This document shows, one piece after another, positions 13,119-13,714 of a stretch of 13,714 bases of DNA. This stretch comes from DATBMY01 sp036554605 (GTDB lineage Bacteria; Acidobacteriota; Blastocatellia; UBA7656). Location of the stretch: contig DATBMY010000487.1 in the NCBI GenBank assembly GCA_036554605.1, positions 1 to 13,714 of the forward strand, read 5' to 3'. The notes below the pieces were generated by a model. That model searched no databases, was not told the DNA's origin, and was given only the letters and a program-made list of their open reading frames with translations. Numbering within the stretch: the stretch's first letter is position 1; each line of letters starts with the position of its first letter. The translations under genes were made by a program, and so were the position numbers.

Positions 13119-13714
13119 ATGGCGATAAAACGTATAGGCATACTTGTAGGCGGCGGGCCGGCGCCGGGGACGAACGGGGTCATATCGGCCGTGGCAATCG
13201 AGGCGATAAAGATGGGCTGCACGCCGGTCGGGTTTCACGACGGCTTCCAGTGGCTCGCGGAGCGCTACACGGACGAGCAGCACGAGCTGACGATTGACGA
13301 AGTGGCGCGCGTGCACCTTGACGGCGGCGTGATGCTCGGCACCGCGCGCACCGACATAACGCGCGACGAGCGGGCGATGGAGAACGCGGTGGCCGCCTTA
13401 AAGAAACTGAGCATCGACGCGCTGGTAACGATAGGCGGCGACGACCTGATGCGCAGCACCATTGCCGTCGAGCGCGAGACGCGCGGCGCGATAAAGACGG
13501 TCCAGGTTCCAAAGAGCGTCGATAATGATCTGTGGCTTCCGGTTGGTGTTCCGACGCTCGGCTACGAGACCGCCCGGCACGCGGGCGTCGAGCTTGTGAA
13601 GCGGCTGATGGAGGACGCGAAGACGACCGGGCGCTGGTATTTCGGCGTAACGATGGGCCGTCCCACGGGACATCTGACGCTCGGCATCGGCAAGGCGGCC
13701 TCAGCCACCTGCAC
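13119..13714 (+). CDS. Pyrophosphate-type 6-phosphofructokinase, copy 2 (3' end outside window)
   Basis: The first 198 codons of a second phosphofructokinase, open to the window end. It aligns with copy 1 over its whole visible length with only one single-residue gap, about half identical by eye. Motifs: GGGPAPGTNG (11-20), GGDD (106-109), PKSVDND (131-137) and MGRPTGHLT (179-187). The Asp/Lys pair of PPi-dependent enzymes is kept (D109, K132). The usual TIDND becomes SVDND: the Thr whose E. coli equivalent (T125) contacts the substrate side is Ser, a mild change, and the catalytic Asp is kept. So nothing visible argues for loss of activity. It could be a second isozyme with different regulation or substrate (for example sedoheptulose 7-phosphate, accepted by some PPi-PFKs), or the partner subunit of a mixed oligomer. 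Confidence 0.93.
   Translation, partial: MAIKRIGILVGGGPAPGTNGVISAVAIEAIKMGCTPVGFHDGFQWLAERYTDEQHELTIDEVARVHLDGGVMLGTARTDITRDERAMENAVAALKKLSIDALVTIGGDDLMRSTIAVERETRGAIKTVQVPKSVDNDLWLPVGVPTLGYETARHAGVELVKRLMEDAKTTGRWYFGVTMGRPTGHLTLGIGKAASATC

Noticed and set aside
12189..13316. 375-codon open frame on the minus strand across the PFK genes
   Set aside because: It is antisense to two clear phosphofructokinases, spans their junction, and has the arginine/alanine/histidine-rich composition of a shadow frame in GC-rich DNA.

Overview
The window is 13.7 kb of GC-rich bacterial chromosome, densely coded and with short spacers. The mix of genes (six-repeat type ribosomal protein S1, HIT hydrolase, many secreted serine hydrolases and amidohydrolases, NTF2-like secreted proteins, an SGLT-type sodium/sugar symporter and two adjacent pyrophosphate-type phosphofructokinases) resembles Acidobacteriota, perhaps Blastocatellia. 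That assignment is inferred from gene content only. The ATA isoleucine codon is used freely despite the high GC. No mobile element, CRISPR array, tRNA or rRNA was seen.

Layout. (1) Positions 1-1820, plus strand: the 3' part of rpsA, a strong hairpin, a 37-residue single-span membrane peptide, and a HIT-family nucleotide hydrolase. (2) Positions 1881-9098, minus strand: six co-directional genes, read from the right as a secreted double NTF2-like (DUF4440/SnoaL type) protein, a beta-lactamase-fold serine hydrolase, an exported metal-dependent amidohydrolase, an OmpR-type response regulator, its overlapping HAMP sensor kinase, and a second serine hydrolase with an extra N-terminal domain. A 9-bp direct repeat with 11-bp period, reminiscent of OmpR/PhoB-type sites, overlaps the kinase stop codon and lies upstream of the last hydrolase. 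(3) Positions 9099-9410: a 312-nt non-coding spacer with a 97-nt imperfect inverted repeat. (4) Positions 9411-11708, minus strand: an SGLT-like sodium/sugar symporter followed after 9 nt by an unrecognised 200-residue protein. (5) Positions 11847-13714, plus strand, divergent from the symporter: two tandem, same-frame phosphofructokinase paralogues, both with PPi-type active-site signatures. The second runs off the window.

How the genes may work together. The symporter keeps the sugar-contact residues known from SGLT1, and it shares a 138-nt divergent intergenic region with the two PPi-phosphofructokinases. This suggests a sugar uptake and energy-saving glycolysis locus. The minus-strand block looks like an envelope/periplasmic hydrolase group with its own two-component system. 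The most unusual items are the same-frame tandem PPi-PFK pair, the Pho-box-like repeat, the large inverted repeat, and simple-sequence repeats that form the 3' ends of two genes.
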